Shown here one piece after another: positions 49,340-60,859 of a stretch of 64,000 nt of DNA (positions are counted from its first letter, which is position 1; every line of letters starts with the position of its first letter). Both the position numbers and the translations under genes were made by a program. This stretch comes from Ophiodon elongatus. Its lineage: Eukaryota; Chordata; Actinopteri; Perciformes; Hexagrammidae. Where the stretch lies: contig JACSYO010000389.1 of the NCBI GenBank assembly GCA_016806645.1, forward strand, positions 2,394,001 through 2,458,000, read 5' to 3'. The notes beneath the pieces were generated by a model. The model was not told the origin of the DNA. It searched no databases and was given only the letters and a program-made list of their open reading frames with translations.

Positions 49340-49399
49340 GTAAATCTGTCTGTCAAAATCGGCTGCGGACAGCATACCTGCTGTTCTACGTAAAAATAT

Positions 49400-49690
49400 A
49401 ATTTCAGGCAAATCTGAATTTAAATGAATTTTACTATAAAATTGAACTATAAATATTCAAATGAATATAAATATATATATTAAAATAATTGGATATTAAA
49501 ATATTTTTTTTAAATATTAAAGTAAATATGCATATAAAAGTAATTGTACATTAAAATTAAAGTTAAAATGTACCTATAAATAAAATAATAAAATAATAAA
49601 ATAATAAAATATATATAAATATATTTAAAAATAATAATAAAAAAAGATTATAGGATAAGCGGTTCGGATAATGGAATGGAATATAATATC
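49400..49690. repeat. AT-rich low-complexity tract
   Basis: Runs such as aataaaataataaaataata and tataaatatatat dominate. It is simple AT-rich DNA directly after the USP-like relic and contains no exon. Confidence 0.8.
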
Positions 49691-49699
49691 TGATAAAGA

Positions 49700-51500
49700 T
49701 ACATATTATAAAGTGTGAAAAAGTCTTATCTATTATCTTAATAAAAGTCTTCAAGCGAGATTGAGTTTTTCATCCTATACAGTATATGTGGCAACACACA
49801 TTTTTTTAAACATTCACAGTGACAACAATGATATAATAATTATATTATAGGGATTTTATTGTATTGCACTGATATTCATTTTTACAAACATTAATTCAAT
49901 AATGAATTCAATACCTACATTTCTTAAAGGAAAACATAATGAATCAGTTAGAATTCAAGTTTTTTTTCGTCTCGGTCATGTCTAATTTAGAAAATAACAG
50001 AAAAGTGTAAAGGTCAAAATAGTTAATTTGTATTGAAATTAGATTTTTTTTTTGTGCAATCATATCTTCAGCTTGTTGAATGAGCATTGATTCTCGAGTG
50101 CCAACCGCTCTGATGGGAATAATGCACTGTCCTTTTTTCACCACAGCCAGAAACTCATTCATTAACAGTGGAATAGTCCTGTTGATTAGATTCTTATCTC
50201 TGCACTCTCTTAACGTCGTGTTTCGTGCTCATGCAGCTCAAATAATCCATCTATAGCAAAGCCAAGTCAGTCGCTAATTTGCAAGAACGTTTCATTTTGT
50301 CAGAAGTCTTCTTAAATAGGGATGTTTTGCCTAACTGTGCCCGTTCACAACTTGCCTCTTCGGGTCAGGCCGGTTGCTTGGCCTTTCCCAAGAAGTTTAT
50401 CCCAAAAATGTAACACCGGATGCTGCGCTTCCTCAGAACCTGAGCAATACAAACATACAGACAGAGACTCCTTTTATTTTCAGTACATTTTGTAATTAAA
50501 AACAAATAAGATAATGTCAGAAAAACTGAGACAGTGGTTGCATTTTTTCCTCACAGCCCTGTATTTTGTACTGTGAACTGTTAGTTAGGCTACTGGTGGG
50601 ACTGTAGGTTGATATTTGAACACATTATACCTGCTTAACATCCGCATGTTAACGCTAGAATTGTGAACATGTTACCATGCGTTTACCATGAGTTCAACAT
50701 GACTGATATAAAACTTAGTTTAAGTTAAACTTTATTTATTCATTCCTCGTCATGGTTGCTCACCAGAAACAAAAAGTTAGCAAAATGGCATGGTCTTCAA
50801 TAATTCAACTACATGCTGTGTCATGGCACAGGGAGTGCTGATAGAATATTTACTCTTAGAGGCCAGTCAACAGGAAAAGGATGCAATGCACCTGAACTGC
50901 ATTGAACTTGATTGATGTTAGCTTTAATGTATTTGCAAATATTACAAATTCCACAGTGTTGCATGCTGTGTGAAGTTGCCTGACACATTGTCAGTCCCAT
51001 TTATGTCATTTTCACCAAGCGTGTTGAAACATTTAAAACCCACATGCCTCTTGTGATCGCGGAGGAGAACTTATTATCATATCAGGATCAGCGGTTCAAA
51101 GCTGTAGGTGAGCAGGAAATGAACAGTTGAAAGCACTCTGAATGCATTTTTCTACAAAAAAAAACCCTGACTCGTGAATCACCAAACTGTTGAGTACACT
51201 TCTGTTTTTGATGTTGTGTTTTATTTTGTTTTAACGCTCTTTTTCTTGTGTCGGGAACATTCACACCCCGGTTTGACCATTTGTCTGTGACAAAATTGGC
51301 GATGAAGACGGGGAGTGAACTGCATCTCTAAAAGGCTTTTCTCTGCTCATTATCAAAATTGCTCACTGAGTAGACAAGTTCACATTGTACCCGTGTGCAG
51401 TCTACTCAGCGGGATGCGTTTTTGTTTGGTTCTTGAAATCACTGTTTCCCACCATGTTTTACTTTTTCTGATTGTAGCTTTATAAATACATTATTAGTGC
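49700..51500. other. Intergenic, nothing recognised
   Basis: Apart from the repeat at 50610-50710, no element, exon or RNA gene was identified. No downstream exon of the USP-like relic was found. Confidence 0.5.
50610..50710. repeat. Dispersed repeat, second copy of the 37790 family
   Basis: It contains cacattatacctgcttaaca, tccgcatgttaacgctaga and gtgaacatgttaccatgcg, in the same order as the copy at 37790-37900 but more decayed. Confidence 0.6.
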
Positions 51501-51506
51501 TGCATC

Positions 51507-51546
51507 CAGTCAGTCAGTCAGTCAGTCAGTCAGTCAGTCAGTCAGT
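51507..51546. repeat. (CAGT)n microsatellite
   Basis: About ten perfect tetranucleotide CAGT units, then a decayed edge (cggttagtcgcgg). Direct tandem units without spacers rule out a CRISPR array. Confidence 0.95.
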
Positions 51547-51738
51547 CGGTTAGTCGCGGATTCAATTTCATGTCCAGCTGATAAGAGGTGGGATGCAAAA
51601 TTATTAGATTTATAAATATATATCCTAAGAGCTCAGCTTCTTAAAGTCCAGCGAACTCACACTTCATTATGAATATTTCTGCTGATTACAGTGCTGATGA
51701 AATGTAGATAAACTATTTTGGGAATTGTTATTTAGAAT

Positions 51739-51739
<1 letters not shown>

Positions 51740-51793
<54 letters not shown>
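51740..51793. repeat. (TG)n microsatellite
   Basis: About 27 uninterrupted TG dinucleotides. It is likely to be length-polymorphic. Confidence 0.97.
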
Positions 51794-51795
<2 letters not shown>

Positions 51796-52177
51796 CTCTC
51801 CAGCTCTATCTGACCTTTAAATACTTAAAGGTCTTAATACTTAATACAACTGGATTCTCGCGAGAATCACTGGATCACAGTTATTACACGGAAATTCATC
51901 TTCTCAGGCTTTAGATAATGCCTTTGTGTTGGATAAGGAAGAGTACGGATCAATCAGCGTCCTCTGAGGAGCCACGGGCAGCTAGGGAGTGGCTTAGGAG
52001 TGTGTGACACGACACGGAGAGACGACTGTTTGTTGAAAACAACAATGGCGGCTGCTAATGAGGTTCTTTAAAAAGCCCTGGATCTTAATTAGATTCTTTT
52101 TTAATATAATTTACTTTTGGAATGTAAATGTTTAGATATTGAAACTTGATTCATACCACTTTATAGTTAGATATGAA

Positions 52178-52320
52178 CGATGGTGGAAGTTCTCAGATCC
52201 TTCGCCTTCGGTTAAAGTATCACTACAAAACTGTAAAGATACTCCATTATAAGTAAAAGTACTGCAATCAAAACCCTACAGAAGTAAAAATACAGATGTA
52301 CTTAAATATACTTAGCTCCT
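52178..52320. repeat. Dispersed repeat (AGATCCTT..AAGTAAAAGTACTGCA family)
   Basis: The series tctcagatccttcgccttc, atactccattataagtaaaa and gtactgcaatcaaaaccct matches a very common percomorph repeat type, sometimes part of the same element as the AGTGGTGGAA start at 6571 and 36741. Confidence 0.65.
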
Positions 52321-53490
52321 GACCATTAATCATTTGATAATAAAACTTTAATTCTAAGACAAAAGGTGGAAGAAGAGCTGCATCCTCTCCCTTGTTGTCT
52401 CCTGCCAGCTGGAAACAAATCAAGTGTGCTGCCAACAGGTCTGAGCACACCGTCGATACAATTACTGGATGTCCGCTCACTTCCCCTTTTTGTCCTTCCC
52501 ATATCCATCATGGCCTCCACAGCCCGACCCTTTCATCAGACCCGAGAACACATTTTGATGGACACGCAGTCGGTTGCCAAGCTAATCAAGGTGTCTGCGA
52601 GGCTCCGCTGCTCTCCGTGTGGTGCCGAAGCCGTGCGTGGAAATAATGTGCCGACATCCTGTCTGTGACCCACAGCTAATGCTGCACTCTGCAATCCCCC
52701 TGCCCTCCTCCTCCACGAACATCAATGTCAACAAACAAGAACTTAAGTCGCAGCTTCTCCTGCATGTATAATTGCTAATGAAGTCGCTTTGGTGATTACT
52801 AGTCGCCTGGTAAACCCTGTAGGCCGATACATTATTGAGGTTAAAGGGTAATTGCAAGCAAGATAAATATGACAAAGTACATGCTGCAGAATCCCATTAA
52901 AAGAAGCAAGGCGTGCATATCTGTGTTGACAAGTCTGAGACATTCTGCAGCTTAGATGAGATACAAAACTATATTCATGTCTTACAGCAAATTGAGTGAA
53001 TTAGTGCAGGAGAAGTAAAGGAAAAACCTTCAATTGGAGTCAGTATAAGAAATGACTGTAAGAGAAAAGTTCTCAGAGAAGCAATTATATATTTAAAGTC
53101 CATAAATTACAGACATTTTGATGATGATACAGCGTCACTTGTGGCTTAAACTATCAATAAGGGGTTTTCAAATTGGTTCCTCTTTGATAAAAACGTTTTA
53201 TTTGGCTAATTCAATCACCCTTTTTGCAGTATCTGTGTTCTTGAAGGGACTTTTGTTTATATTTTCCAAATACGGTGTCTCTTGTTAGAAAATGTAAAAA
53301 GTAGCGTGACGTTGTTATCGTACAGCAAAACGTCTTATTGAGGAGGTTCAGGCATATTGTTGAGCCTTTAATGTGTTTGCATTTGATCGCGTAGTCCGCT
53401 GTTTGCATAACATTTCCTACCAGCAGTCATTTAACCACGATATTTCTCTGAACTTAACCGGGAAGTTTTAGATGACAAAACAGTTCGGTC

Positions 53491-53700
53491 TCAAAGTCCA
53501 TTTGGTAGCTGTTCTGGAGCTTTGGGTTGCATCACTAGATCTTTGTCAGCAGCTGGAGTTTCCTTAGTGGTAGATGTAGATGTTTCCATTTTCCTGAGCA
53601 CTTTAAGCACTTTCTTGTCCATGCTTGGCTTTAAAAATGGAGAAGTTGAAGGCTTATTCTTGACGTTAGAACCACAAGACTCATTTGGTTCTGGAGTTTT
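53491..53700 (-). other. Unassigned exon-like open frame
   Basis: A minus-strand frame of 69 codons ends at TGA (53491-53493) and begins right after a TAG that could serve as a phase-0 acceptor. It codes for a Lys/Ser/Thr/Pro-rich peptide including MDKKVLKVLRKMETSTSTTK and QPKAPEQLPNGL. The composition is protein-like, but I recognise no family, the tract before the acceptor is not pyrimidine-rich, and no partner exon was found. It may be chance or a terminal-exon relic. Confidence 0.15.
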
Positions 53701-54094
53701 CTAGTAATTTTGGTTGTTTATTTTTCATGTCATTTTGCATTTATTTGATAATGTCAGTAGAGCTGCAGACAGGGAATGCAGAAAGAGAAAGAGGACATGT
53801 TGTCAGAAAATCTGAAAATGCACATATGTGACTATTTTGGACAATTTTGTCGTTTTACTACAAGAACTTGTCACTTGAGTTCAGGGTTTTGGCTTTGAAA
53901 TCATTCACATTAGATTCTGCACAGGATTACAAAATGCTGATAAATAAAATGTGCATTTGGAAAGTAAGTGAAATCAAACAAAAATCAAGACAAAGAACAG
54001 GCAGCTGAATACGTGAATGCCTCAATCAAGAGTGGCACAGGATGCAGAAACGTCTGCAGATCGAATCCTGCTCGACGAGGAGTTTCTTCACTTC

Positions 54095-54135
54095 TCTGTG
54101 TGTGTGTGCGTACGTGTGTGTGTGTGTGTGTGTTA
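54095..54135. repeat. Imperfect (TG)n tract
   Basis: Interrupted TG dinucleotides (tgtgtgtgtgcgtacgtgtg and following). It is a simple repeat and explains the Cys/Val-rich open frame there. Confidence 0.9.
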
Positions 54136-55424
54136 CTGATGTCGGATGTGCGTGTGTGCGCGGCAGACATCAGGAAATGGCATGCTGGTGCTGAACTTCA
54201 AAGGTGTCTGCTGAGGGTCCCTGGAATCAAAATACCGGGCATTACATTTCATTCACAGCTCAGACACACAAAGAGAGACAGGGAAAGACAGGAGGGACAG
54301 GGGATATGACAATATTTCTCCAAATAAAAACCTTCTTTCTCTCAAAATGTAGGCACTCTCTTCTGTATTCATGTGGCGGTAAGATCCTGTGCACCAAGCT
54401 TACAGTAAATGTAGAAGTAGTTACGCTTTAAAAAAAACGGACGTTCCCATATTTCACGCCCTTTTAGCCTTCCTCATGAAAAACCGCCAAGGAGGCAGTA
54501 TGAGTGACCGCTACGATTGTTAACTCTGTGGGTGACAAGAAACAATAAATGAATGCAGCTGTGAAAGCTTCTTTGACGTCTGGGGAAGCGGAAAAGTCAA
54601 GAGAAATAAAAAAAAAAGTGGCAAAAGCTATATTCCAAATACCTCGAGGTGTTTTTTTTTTTTTCACATGTCAAAATGTGAAACTGTTGTTCACCCTGCT
54701 GTATCTGCTGTCTCAGCACTAAAGCTGCTATAAAGGGAAAAGCCAAAGGGAACGTCAGCGGGCATTGACAGGCTGCCACCAAATAGTAAACCGGAGGCCG
54801 ATTCCTAAAGCATTACAGAGTGAAAGTGTTGCTGACCCCAAGTCTGCGTGTCAGATGCTACGCCCGCCATCAGCTATTAATATATAATGGAAGCATGAGA
54901 TGAATCGGGGGCTCGACCTTCACCCATCAATACCACTGCATCGATACGTTCTATTACTTTATAGTCGGCAGCCAGGCAGCGGTGGAGGCACTTCCTTTTC
55001 TCTGGTTGTTGTTGTTGAATATTATTATTATTTTAAATCAAATGTTGAATACTTATTCTACCAACAAACATGGAAATATTATGTATAAAATTCCCATTTT
55101 AAAAAGGACATTTGCAGCACAAACACTACAGTTTGTTATTGTATCAATTACGTTACACACACGCTTTCTCATAAGAAGACTTTCAGTTTTACTAAGCCTC
55201 CAGAGTATATATTGTGAGGGGTCAAAGGTCAGTCACTTGTCGGTAAAGGCAAACACAAGTCAAGTGTGCAATTTAATACAAGAACAAGTGCAATGATAAA
55301 CAGTAGACCAGCTTTTCACTGGGTCATATTGGAGGACTGTGACTAGAATTTTGTATCACTACTCTTCCAATTTCGATGACATTTCTCTTGCAAAATGACC
55401 ATAACACACATTAAATTATAAAAA

Positions 55425-55580
55425 ATAACCACAAAGCAACAAAAAAAACATACATATAACAGCTACATCCGACTCAAAGTTACTACAAAGACACAAAAAA
55501 TGACAAAAAATAGATGCAAAACCACCACAAATAGACACAAAATGAGTAAAAATAGAAAACGGCTGCAAAGAGATAGATGA
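55425..55580. repeat. Degenerate ACAAAGA/CACAAAATGA repeat
   Basis: Units like aaagacacaaaaaatgac, aaatagacacaaaatgag and ggctgcaaagagat recur irregularly. This is a common low-complexity tandem type in fish and accounts for the Phe/Cys-rich minus-strand open frame over it. Confidence 0.65.
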
Positions 55581-55799
55581 CTGAAAAGTAGACCCTTTGA
55601 GACTCCTTGAGTTTGGCGTAGACAGAGTGGGGGGCCTCCGACATGTCTGTGCCATCCATGGCAATGACACAGGCCTTATATCAAGCCATGGTGGTGAAGA
55701 GATGCTGTTTAGCCCCTGGGATCCAACTCTACAGAGACCCATTTGTCCTCAGCGTGACGTCTGTGTCGATCCACAAATATTTGTGACATAAGCTACAGT

Positions 55800-57150
55800 A
55801 CAAGAGGAACTTCTGAGTTTTCAGAGAAAAAAAGAGGGGATTTCTTTGAATTGGATTAGAATAAAAAAACACAAAAGAAGTCCTTTCATTTTAACCAGAG
55901 GCCATTAAAATGAAACAGCACAGTTGAGTCTTGACTCCTGTTTGAATGGTTGAAAGGAGTGTTTCACAGCTTCACAGGGAAAAAAAGACACACTTCTTTT
56001 TGAAAGAGCAGGGGCTGAGAACTTATATAAACCACACACCGGCTACATGAGGACATCAGCGGGAATCATGCAGCTTTTCTTTCAACACAGCGATCAGGTC
56101 TTAGTGGAGCAGGAGCGAGCCGGCTAGACGACGGCTGACCTTTCTGTTGTGATCAGTGTTTCGCTGGATTTCAGGGCTTTTTTTGCTGTTGCTTGTTTTT
56201 GTTGTTGCTTGTTTGTGAATAGCGTAAGCTGACTGGTTACAGACCTTGACCTTTTTTCGGAAAATAATTTGAAACATGCATATTTTGTGCTTTTTTTCCA
56301 AATCGTTTTCATTTCTGTTTCCTCAACATTAAAAAATGACAAGTATACCTAACAATGCATTCTATGAGAATTATTTGATGAGGACTAATCTCAATGTATT
56401 ATCCAGCAGAAGGCTGACATCAACCTGAACAAAATATCTAATCCTCTGATACAATCCATCATCATTTAGCAGCCACACCCTGAGCAAACTTTCCACACTT
56501 TGCTTCGGTGCACGACCTTGTTTGTCAAGTGGGATTTTTGTGCGTTTTTGTTGGTCTTGTGATGTGTCAAACACCTTCAGTGCTACGTTTGAGAAGCGCA
56601 CCGTTGGTGTTTGCCTGGCTCCAATCCAGCACCACCTGCCGAGTTTTCCCCAGGTGTTCTCACCTGTCATTATCAGCAGCAACAACAACAACAACAACAA
56701 CTAAAATCACAGATGTATTGCAGCATTTCACATTTTGAAATGTGTTTCAAAAGTTTCGCCACATCGCTGCAGGATACAGCAAGAAGAAAAGGTAACGCGA
56801 ATAAAAGAGAGGATGAAGAACATAAAACACATGCAAAAATGTAAAAAAAGAAAAGAAAAAAAGAGCAAAGTTCTGCTTTGTTGATACAGCTTGTCTGTGT
56901 TTGGTTCTGGGCTCAGATGATTTGTCCCTCTTCTGGTTTCAAGTTGTCTCGTGTCTTTGAGAGCTCTCATATTAAAGTCCTGATTAGCAGCAGCAGTGTT
57001 TGTCAATATGATTAAAGCCCCAATCCGTAATGTGTCCGTCATAAAATTAATCCACAACAGCATCAGAAAACCAACACTTTCGCCCACAAAATGTGGTTCC
57101 CATACAAACCTATTTTCTCCTAGATTACAGTTGCAGTTTTACAAGTTAAT
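55800..57150. other. Intergenic, nothing recognised
   Basis: No exon or RNA gene was seen. It contains only the CAA microsatellite near 56680 and A-rich tracts. Confidence 0.5.
56680..56701. repeat. (CAA)n microsatellite
   Basis: About seven CAA/ACA trinucleotide units. Confidence 0.9.
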
Positions 57151-57159
57151 TACTATTTA

Positions 57160-57345
57160 AATTGAAACCAAACAAAAATGCAGCAAAACCTGGTTAGGTT
57201 TAGTAAAAACATATTGACTGCGGCTTAAAACAAGTATGTTTGTTGCGTTATTTAAGTAAATTAGAATTAGTGAACGTTGACTTTTGCACTCACGCGGGAC
57301 ACGAACAGCGGTCTCCTGGGTGAAAGTCCTGCGTTTGTTTGATCC
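57160..57345. repeat. Dispersed repeat (GGTTAGG..GAAAGTCCTG family), copy 3
   Basis: It contains ctggttaggtttagtaaaaa, gcgggacacgaacagcggtc and tcctgggtgaaagtcctgcg, in the same order as the 33225 copy and, reversed, the 47995 copy. Confidence 0.7.
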
Positions 57346-57479
57346 ACCTCACCCCCCTTCTTATGTGGACTTTGATTAGAAACGTTTTTTGTGATACGTC
57401 ACAAACAAACTTGATCAGGGAGAAAATAAGTTTCCCTGGAAAAGTAATTGACAATGAAGTTTTGTTTTCTGGGAACATC

Positions 57480-60400
57480 ATTTCTTGGAGACCAGTCTAA
57501 AAGTTAGCATGAATAACTTTAACGATTTAGGCTAAGTCGTGTTACATTACAGAAGGTTACAATGCATTTTTTTATTTTGTTGATCTGGATTCCATATTAT
57601 ACAATTAAAGTTATAATTATTAGTTATAATAACTTACTGAATGTACAACATCTATTTCTTAATGCATAACTTCAAGCATTATATCAAATGTATTGTGAGA
57701 AGTGAAAGAAATAACAGGCAAGTTAAGTTTATTTTCTGTAGTAGTTATAGTCCTTTGGTAAGACTTTACTTTTTCTAGGAATTGTTTTAGTTGACGAACT
57801 GATGATTCATTCCTCAGAAATCACTACTACGGAAAATATGAGACATTCTATGTTATGTTTTGTTCTTTTGTCAATTTCAAAGGAGAGTCTGTTTGAAAAG
57901 AACACACATTTTATATGGTAAAAGCTAATATTATCTCTTCATCCTCACTAGAAATGATGTAATATTATCACAATGGAAGGCAGAAGTGGTGTTTACTGTA
58001 CACATGGGTTTATCCCTCAGTCATTCGGAGAGAGCTAAGCTTGCAGGAGATTTAAAACAGAAAAGACTCGGAGGAACGCCCACACCTGTGGTTTAAATCA
58101 ACTGTTCACATCATATTATCCCGGTGGTGTTAAAACCTAATGGAAAATGTAAAACATATATATGTATAAGTTTAAAAATGCAAAGTTATTTTCACTTCTC
58201 AATGCATGTTAAGACAAATGTCAGGAAATGTGTCTTGAATGGAATAATGAGCATATTTCAATCAGTTTAAAGAGCCTCTAAATCTACATAGACCTACAAA
58301 GTATGGAGATAACTCTATCTTTCACTATGGGTGACTTTTGGGGGATTATATGTAGGTATTAAATCCATTTTTATATAGAAATATTGATTCAAGGGTCATT
58401 TATTGTCATCCTGGAACTCAACAAAATGCAGCTGTTTTCCATTTGTGCAACACAATAAAAAAACATGAAAAGAAAAAGCAGTACTGCGTTCCTGCAGTGC
58501 ATTTTATTGATATTCAAGATATACATTGGAAATTAATAACATTATAACAGCACCAAACATCTGCTGTTTGATGCTGAGCACTGTGGGTTCTTAGAGCTGT
58601 TTCGCTGTCAGCTGAAACCAGGTTAACGAGACTAATTAAAGATGCTAAATGCTCAGTGGAGCTGAGGGGAACTACAGAGTCAAGTGATTCTGTGGGTTTG
58701 TCACAATGAGAGAGCACTTTTACAAACACAAAATCATTTCATCTATTGTTAATATAAAAATATTGATTAGAGGAGCTTTAAGCTGTCGAACGTACTTTTC
58801 ATATCTATCGTGAGCCACGAAGGTGCGGTGGCTTTAAACTATATTTTCTTTCAAAGCGTTACATAATAAATATACAATAGTTGCCATCAGCAGAGTCGGG
58901 GCGGCTGAGTTTCATCGATTCCTCCATCGCTAAATGTGACATTCACCTTCAAGTAGCCGTTCATGCTGTGCAATTACGCACACAAAGTGTGAGCACATGC
59001 ACACAAAATATGAAGTGTCTCTTGTTTGCAGAAGGACAAGTCTTCCAGGATCAGGCGGTAATGTGATCTCCTATAGTCAGACAGACAGCGGAGTGGAGGC
59101 TCAATACGAACATAATTACATTTATGACAGAAACTTGCCACATCTCATCAGTCAGAGCAGGAGAGAGAGGCCGGGCTGATTCGTTTTGTTGTGCGTCCAC
59201 AGAGTGAAGTGGGGATATCACTTCATCCACTTCTAGCATATTATGCTCCAGCTTCTTGAGTGAATTTGATTAGGCTTAAACCACACCAAGAGTCTCGTCT
59301 CCACATCGCCCACTCACACACTCATCTCTAATCACATCATTCACACATTTAAAGATTTTAATATTAATTGTTTTATCGTCTTTGATGGCATCTTCATACA
59401 TTTCTGGCTATTTAGCTCTTCGCAGACTTCTTTAAGGAACCAAATTGCCTCAGTCATCCTACATAGTTACAGTGTTGTAGCCTTAATTTACTTCCTTTGC
59501 CGAAAATAGAAGTAAACTGCAGAATTAAATCATAATTTGCTTCGTGATCAGGGTGGTTAATATTCCCTGCATGTGTTTACTCTTCATACTTTAGAAAATC
59601 CCACACCCTTCTGGCACAGACACTGACAACATCCGGCGTCTTCATTCTTGATTCTTGTCCAAATCCATTATTCACACAGTGTGATGTGGGTGTAGATTTA
59701 CTGGTACCAATATGCAAACAAGCACAAATAGAACAGCATGTGGGTAACAGCAATGAGCATATGTACGTTTTGATTCACATTTATTACTCAGAGATATTCA
59801 AGGTTTGTTCACTAAACTGTGCTGACACTTAAATAAATACTTCACCCACAAAATGACGATTTCTTTACAAACCACTCACCGCGTGTTACCTTGGATTACG
59901 AAACGTTAGATCCAGAATCTGACTGTCAGACCTGCCGCAGTAAAATGAGAGGTTTTTCCAAAGGGACTCTTGTGCTTGGGAACACTACCGCTTTTGTCCA
60001 CAAGGATCGCCAAATTCAACACTAAATGAAAGTTCCTTTTAGTAGCTTTAATAACAGCAACACTTAATCTAAACTAAGACATATTGTGTGATCACTGCTT
60101 CCCAAACACACAAAAACGCATCTTCAGTAAAACCTTTCTATTTAAAACACTTAACATAAACAATCTTACGCTTGTGCAGACGCTCTCCTAATCCGGACGA
60201 GTCCAAAGTGTTTAAAATACTATAGCTTCTCTACTCAACAAGTGTTATACTGCCAACTGTGAAAACATAACATCTTCTGTTACTCTGGAGGAAGCTTTCT
60301 TAAGTTTGAAACAAATAGCCAATTAAGCAGGGTTAAAAAGAAGATGACATAGTGTTGCATTATGGGAAACATAGGATTTGTTGTCCCCCTTTGCCTTGAT

Positions 60401-60820
60401 TTTAACGACACTTTGTCTCATATGAGTCTCCCATCTTTATGTGAGTGCAATACAAAATTTCTGATCTGCTCTTCCTTCAAAACCTCTGTCAAAACATTTC
60501 CCACGATCCCTCCCAAACCTTGCTGTGCTGTGCTCTGCTCTGCTGTGCTTGCCAAGAAGCAACAACTAAACAGGTTTTATCTGCCTCCGTCCAGGATGCG
60601 ATTTCTAACAAGGGACTGGAGCGATAAACGCTTCACACCATAAACAAACAAAATGACTTTGGAAAGTGCATATTTATAGTTCAAGCACAGAAGGACACAG
60701 TTTAACAAAGGAATCATTTCCTTGTGTGCTTTTTGATTATCTGCAGTTGGCTTTGCCTGGCTCCTCCAACCCACACGGCGTCGATTTAGAAATATTAACA
60801 TTGCCAAAATATGCTCGTCT
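57480..60820. other. Intergenic, nothing recognised beyond one repeat
   Basis: No exon or RNA gene was recognised. It includes the repeat copy at 58384-58520. The remainder looks like ordinary non-coding DNA. Confidence 0.5.
58384..58520. repeat. Dispersed repeat (TTCAAGG..TTTATTGTCAT family), copy 2
   Basis: It contains gattcaagggtcatttattg, tcatcctggaactcaacaaa and cagtgcattttattgat; compare 45285-45400. Confidence 0.55.
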
Positions 60821-60826
60821 GGGTTT

Positions 60827-60854
60827 TTGTTGTTGTTGTTGTTGTTGTTGTTGT
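60827..60854. repeat. (TTG)n microsatellite
   Basis: About nine TTG trinucleotide units. The poly-Cys and poly-Asn/Thr open frames across it are artefacts of the repeat. Confidence 0.95.
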
Positions 60855-60859
60855 ATTGG

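Noticed and set aside
51507..51546. Regular short repeats considered as a CRISPR array
   Set aside because: It is a tetranucleotide microsatellite with no spacers, in vertebrate DNA.
55416..55742. A 108-codon minus-strand open frame with a hydrophobic end
   Set aside because: The hydrophobic Phe/Cys-rich part comes from a degenerate ACAAA-rich repeat. It is not a membrane protein gene.
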